A DNA stretch of 64,000 bases from Kallipyga massiliensis ph2. Its GTDB lineage: Bacteria > Bacillota > Clostridia > Tissierellales > Peptoniphilaceae. The position numbers and the translations under genes are program-made. The DNA lies in the NCBI RefSeq assembly GCF_000311985.1, contig NZ_HE978585.1, positions 184,290 to 248,289 on the forward strand. The letters are read 5' to 3'. The notes beneath the pieces were generated by a model that was given only the letters and a program-made list of their open reading frames with translations, searched no databases and was not told the DNA's origin. Positions 61,916 to 64,000 of this stretch are shown in pieces; position 1 is the first letter of the stretch; each line of letters starts with the position of its first letter.

Positions 61916-62170
61916 CTAATTCGCCTTGTTCACTACCTCATCGGTATCCAAGGTCAGGCTTCCGTCTTCCATGAGGAAGGCGGGAATCCCGATTAAGCCG
62001 GATTCCTTGGCCTCATCGAATTCGGGCCGGCTGTCCCGGAGGGCCAGGAAGGCCTTGAGGTCGGCCAGAGATTCTGTGATGTTGTGGTAGTCGTAGGGGA
62101 TGCCGGCCCCATCAAGGGCCTCGACGGCATCCACGCAATCGGGACAAAGTGGGCTTCCATAGAGTTTCAT
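61916..62170 (-). CDS. Glutaredoxin-like thiol protein
   Basis: 84 residues of thioredoxin fold. The redox motif CPDC stands at residues 9-12, and the cis-Pro is in IGIPAFLM. It would reduce disulfides or mixed thiols in the cytosol. AAGGAG precedes the ATG at 62170. It lies between the PAP2 gene and the membrane-protein gene, probably in one transcript. Confidence 0.88.
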   Translation of the reverse strand: MKLYGSPLCPDCVDAVEALDGAGIPYDYHNITESLADLKAFLALRDSRPEFDEAKESGLIGIPAFLMEDGSLTLDTDEVVNKAN

Positions 62171-62176
62171 GGGATC

Positions 62177-62232
62177 TCCTTTTGTTTCAATGCCTTTCGA
62201 TTTGTTTCAATTTATTCCGCTTGTTTCAATTC
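62177..62232. repeat. Triplicated TTGTTTCAAT short repeat
   Basis: TTGTTTCAAT occurs three times within about 55 bases, two of them followed by a CCTTTCG motif, spanning the PAP2 stop codon and the space before the glutaredoxin-like gene. Confidence 0.5.
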
Positions 62233-62771
62233 CTTTCGCTTGATGCTTGCGGCTTATTTTTGCCATATTTTCGAGCCAGATAGATGGCGGCAAAGGCAAT
62301 GGACAGGCCGACAACCACTCCGGCCAGAACGTCGGTGGGAAAGTGAACATAGAGGTAGAGACGGGAAAAGACGATGAGGACCGCCAGGGGGATGGCCACC
62401 AGGCCCAGGCGTCGGTCGGTCCAGGTCATCATGGCCGCCCCGATAGCCGAGGACATGGAATGGCCGGAGGGGAAGGAAAAGTCCTTGGGGACATCAATCA
62501 GGAGGCGGACCGTGGGGTCCAACCAGCAGGGCCGGGACCGCTGGACCAGGTTCTTGATGACCAGGTTGTTGAGAAATTGGCCGGCCAAAAGGGCCAGGAG
62601 GAGGAGAACCGCCTGCTTCCGATACTTTTTCTGCGACATGAGGAGGAGGGCCGAAAGGATCCAAAAGAATCCCATGTTGCCCAAACGGGTGACAAAGACC
62701 ATGAAGGAATCCATGGGCGGTGAGGTGAGTGTGTTTTGTATCCAGTGAAGGATGGGCCAATCAAATGCCAT
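62226..62771 (-). CDS. PAP2-family phosphatase
   Basis: 181 residues with five or six membrane helices. The three acid-phosphatase motifs are visible: KNLVQRSRP, FPSGHSM and SRLYLYVHFPTD. Members dephosphorylate undecaprenyl pyrophosphate or phosphatidic acid at the outer membrane face. The ATG at 62771 is preferred because AAAGGAAG precedes it and the hydrophobic N-terminus follows; the longer frame to 62996 overlaps the EamA gene. Confidence 0.92.
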   Translation of the reverse strand: MAFDWPILHWIQNTLTSPPMDSFMVFVTRLGNMGFFWILSALLLMSQKKYRKQAVLLLLALLAGQFLNNLVIKNLVQRSRPCWLDPTVRLLIDVPKDFSFPSGHSMSSAIGAAMMTWTDRRLGLVAIPLAVLIVFSRLYLYVHFPTDVLAGVVVGLSIAFAAIYLARKYGKNKPQASSERN

Positions 62772-62782
62772 ACCACTTCCTT

Positions 62783-63670
62783 TCATTCTTCGGGGTTGAT
62801 CCGGGCCTTCTTGTGGGAGGCTCGGACGGTGATAAAGAGGGAGGCCATAACCAGGCAACCCCCGATCAGGATATCTTTGGTTAGGACCTCGCCCAGGATG
62901 ATGACCGAAAAGAGGACGGTCAGGAGGGGTTCCAGAAGGGACACCAGGGAGGTCTTGGTCGGGCCCAAGCGACCCAGGCCCTCCATATAGGCCCAAAAAG
63001 CGACGATGGTGGAGAGGAGGGTGATGAGGACCAGGGCGATGAGGCCGGGCGAAGTCCGGGGCGGGTCAAAGCCCACGAAGAGGGAGATGATCCCATAGGT
63101 CACCGCATTCCCCACCATCATATAAGCTGAGGACTGAGCCCCTACGCCCGGCCGGAGGAACTTGGCCGAATAAAAAATGTAGGTCGTATACACCAAGGCG
63201 GATAAAAGAGCCAAAAGGAGTCCCAAGGGTTCCCCATCCAGGTTCCCTCCCATGATGATAAAGGCGCCCGCTGTGGCCAAGACCAGGGACAAGACCTTAT
63301 CCCCGGTGATCTTTTCCTTATAGATAAAGGCCGACCCCACCATGACCATGGCCGGATAGGTATATAAAAGAAGCGACACCGCACCTGCCGACGCATACTG
63401 GAGAGCCATGAAATAGCAGAAAGCCTGGGCTGAATCCCCTATGGCTCCCAAGAAAAAATAGGTCCATCTCTCCTTCTTCGACAGGCGGGGAAGCTTTCGG
63501 ACCCTCATCATGGCCATCATAAAGACCGCCGCTGCCAGGAAGCGAAGAAACAGAAGCGTATAGGTCGACGCCCCTGCCCCATAGCAAATCTTGGCAAAGA
63601 TCGGCATGAGCCCAAAGCCGAAGGCCGACAGGGCCACCAGGGCAGCGCCGGATTTTTCGCGTTGGTCCAT
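62783..63670 (-). CDS. EamA/DMT-family exporter
   Basis: 295 residues with ten membrane helices in two EamA repeats (first around SAFGFGLMPIFAKICYGAG, second around LVYTTYIFYSAKFL). The family exports amino acids, sugars or other small metabolites. GGAGAAGGAGAG precedes the ATG at 63670; the frame start at 63712 lacks a site. It heads a minus-strand run (EamA, PAP2, glutaredoxin-like, membrane protein), 11 bases before PAP2. Confidence 0.9.
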   Translation of the reverse strand: MDQREKSGAALVALSAFGFGLMPIFAKICYGAGASTYTLLFLRFLAAAVFMMAMMRVRKLPRLSKKERWTYFFLGAIGDSAQAFCYFMALQYASAGAVSLLLYTYPAMVMVGSAFIYKEKITGDKVLSLVLATAGAFIIMGGNLDGEPLGLLLALLSALVYTTYIFYSAKFLRPGVGAQSSAYMMVGNAVTYGIISLFVGFDPPRTSPGLIALVLITLLSTIVAFWAYMEGLGRLGPTKTSLVSLLEPLLTVLFSVIILGEVLTKDILIGGCLVMASLFITVRASHKKARINPEE

Positions 63671-63773
63671 AAAAACTCTCCTTCTCCATAAGCTTCTACT
63701 ATTATACCTCACTATGTATCTCAGATGTTGGGGTGGGGGCGGCCGGCCTGGGGGGGGGAAAAGCTGGGGCGAA

Positions 63774-63943
63774 GCCCCCTCATCCGGCGAAATCGAGGAA
63801 TAAGGAGGACTAGTGGAGCCCCCTCATTTGGCAAAACCGGGGAATAAGGGGGAAAAACGGAACCCCCTCATTTGGCAAAATCGGGAAAAAAGGGGGAAAA
63901 ACGGAGCCCCCTTATTTGGCAACATGAGGAAAAAAGGGGGACT
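63774..63943. repeat. Tandem hairpin array D (44-bp period)
   Basis: Four units start at 63774, 63818, 63862 and 63906, exactly 44 bases apart. A unit reads GCCCCCTCATTTGGCAAAAT, a middle of about 8 bases, AAGGGGG and a linker such as AAAAACGGA. Read on the minus strand the core is ATTTTGCCAAATGAGGGGG, nearly the array C core. It lies upstream of the EamA gene. Confidence 0.92.
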
Positions 63944-63950
63944 AGGGTAG

Positions 63951-64000
63951 AGTGACCCCAAAAAGTTGGACCAGAGAGAGCAGCCATATCCTTGTGTTTC
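63951..64000 (+). mobile_element. Probable left end of an IS3/IS150-like element, cut by the window
   Basis: TGACCCCAAAAAGTTGGAC at 63953-63971 is like the terminal repeat of many IS3-family (IS150 group) elements, known from memory. No coding is visible before the window ends. Confidence 0.45.

Noticed and set aside
1..64000. tRNA, rRNA and other known RNA genes.
   Set aside because: No tRNA-like cloverleaf with a CCA-type end or rRNA signature was seen on reading; a tRNAscan/Infernal run would be needed to be sure.

Overview
The window looks like chromosomal DNA of a low-copy Gram-positive anaerobe of the Firmicutes (Tissierellia/Clostridia type). The reasons are strong AGGAGG-type ribosome binding sites, lipoboxes, class C sortases with SpaA/Cna_B pilins, CWB2 wall-binding repeats, and branched-chain amino acid, sodium/proton and dipeptide genes of that group. 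The exact genus cannot be fixed from this sequence. No rRNA, tRNA or CRISPR array was found.

Region 1 (1 to about 21,050) is visibly AT-richer than the rest and reads as a sugar-acid catabolic island. A nine-gene minus-strand operon (12,679 to 2,741) encodes a tripartite tricarboxylate-type transporter (TctCBA), galactarate dehydratase, a dihydrodipicolinate synthase-fold lyase, tartronate semialdehyde reductase, glucarate dehydratase, a glycerate 2-kinase and an AEC permease. Together these would take galactarate and glucarate to pyruvate and 2-phosphoglycerate. A CdaR-type regulator and an aldo/keto reductase are divergent from it. A second cluster (16,770 to 20,922) has a GntR/FCD regulator, another DHDPS-fold lyase, a D-2-hydroxyacid dehydrogenase and a GltS-type carrier; its substrate is unknown. 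A frameshifted 2-hydroxyacid dehydrogenase with a TRAP small permease sits at the left edge. The island holds decay: an RraA-like gene broken by an IS481-like element, an old IS end, and two remnants of DUF5067-like genes.

Region 2 (21,100 to 37,400) is GC-rich housekeeping and accessory DNA: a secreted phosphodiester glycosidase with wall-binding repeats, a DJ-1/PfpI protein, a serpin lipoprotein, NhaC, BrnQ, PepD, TraX with an FAD oxidoreductase and a GNAT acetyltransferase, an XRE regulator with a small partner, and glutaminase. A low-GC ORF6N gene (37,434 to 38,426) interrupts this style.

Region 3 (38,672 to 60,260) is a pilus/adhesin locus: a 4,539-residue mosaic surface protein, a major pilin, two class C sortases and a minor pilin in one minus-strand direction, with two Mga-like regulators divergent from it. 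Region 4 (60,278 to 64,000) has pirin, a membrane protein, a glutaredoxin-like protein, a PAP2 phosphatase, an EamA exporter, and the start of a probable IS3/IS150-like element at the right edge.

The most unusual feature is a set of five intergenic tandem arrays (near 21.2, 26.0, 30.0, 36.0 and 63.8 kb). Four have a period of about 43 to 45 bp and one of 54 bp. Each unit carries a hairpin whose arms are alike within an array but different between arrays, while a short core containing GCCA is shared by four of the five. They resemble BIME/REP-like elements, but the family is not one I recognise.
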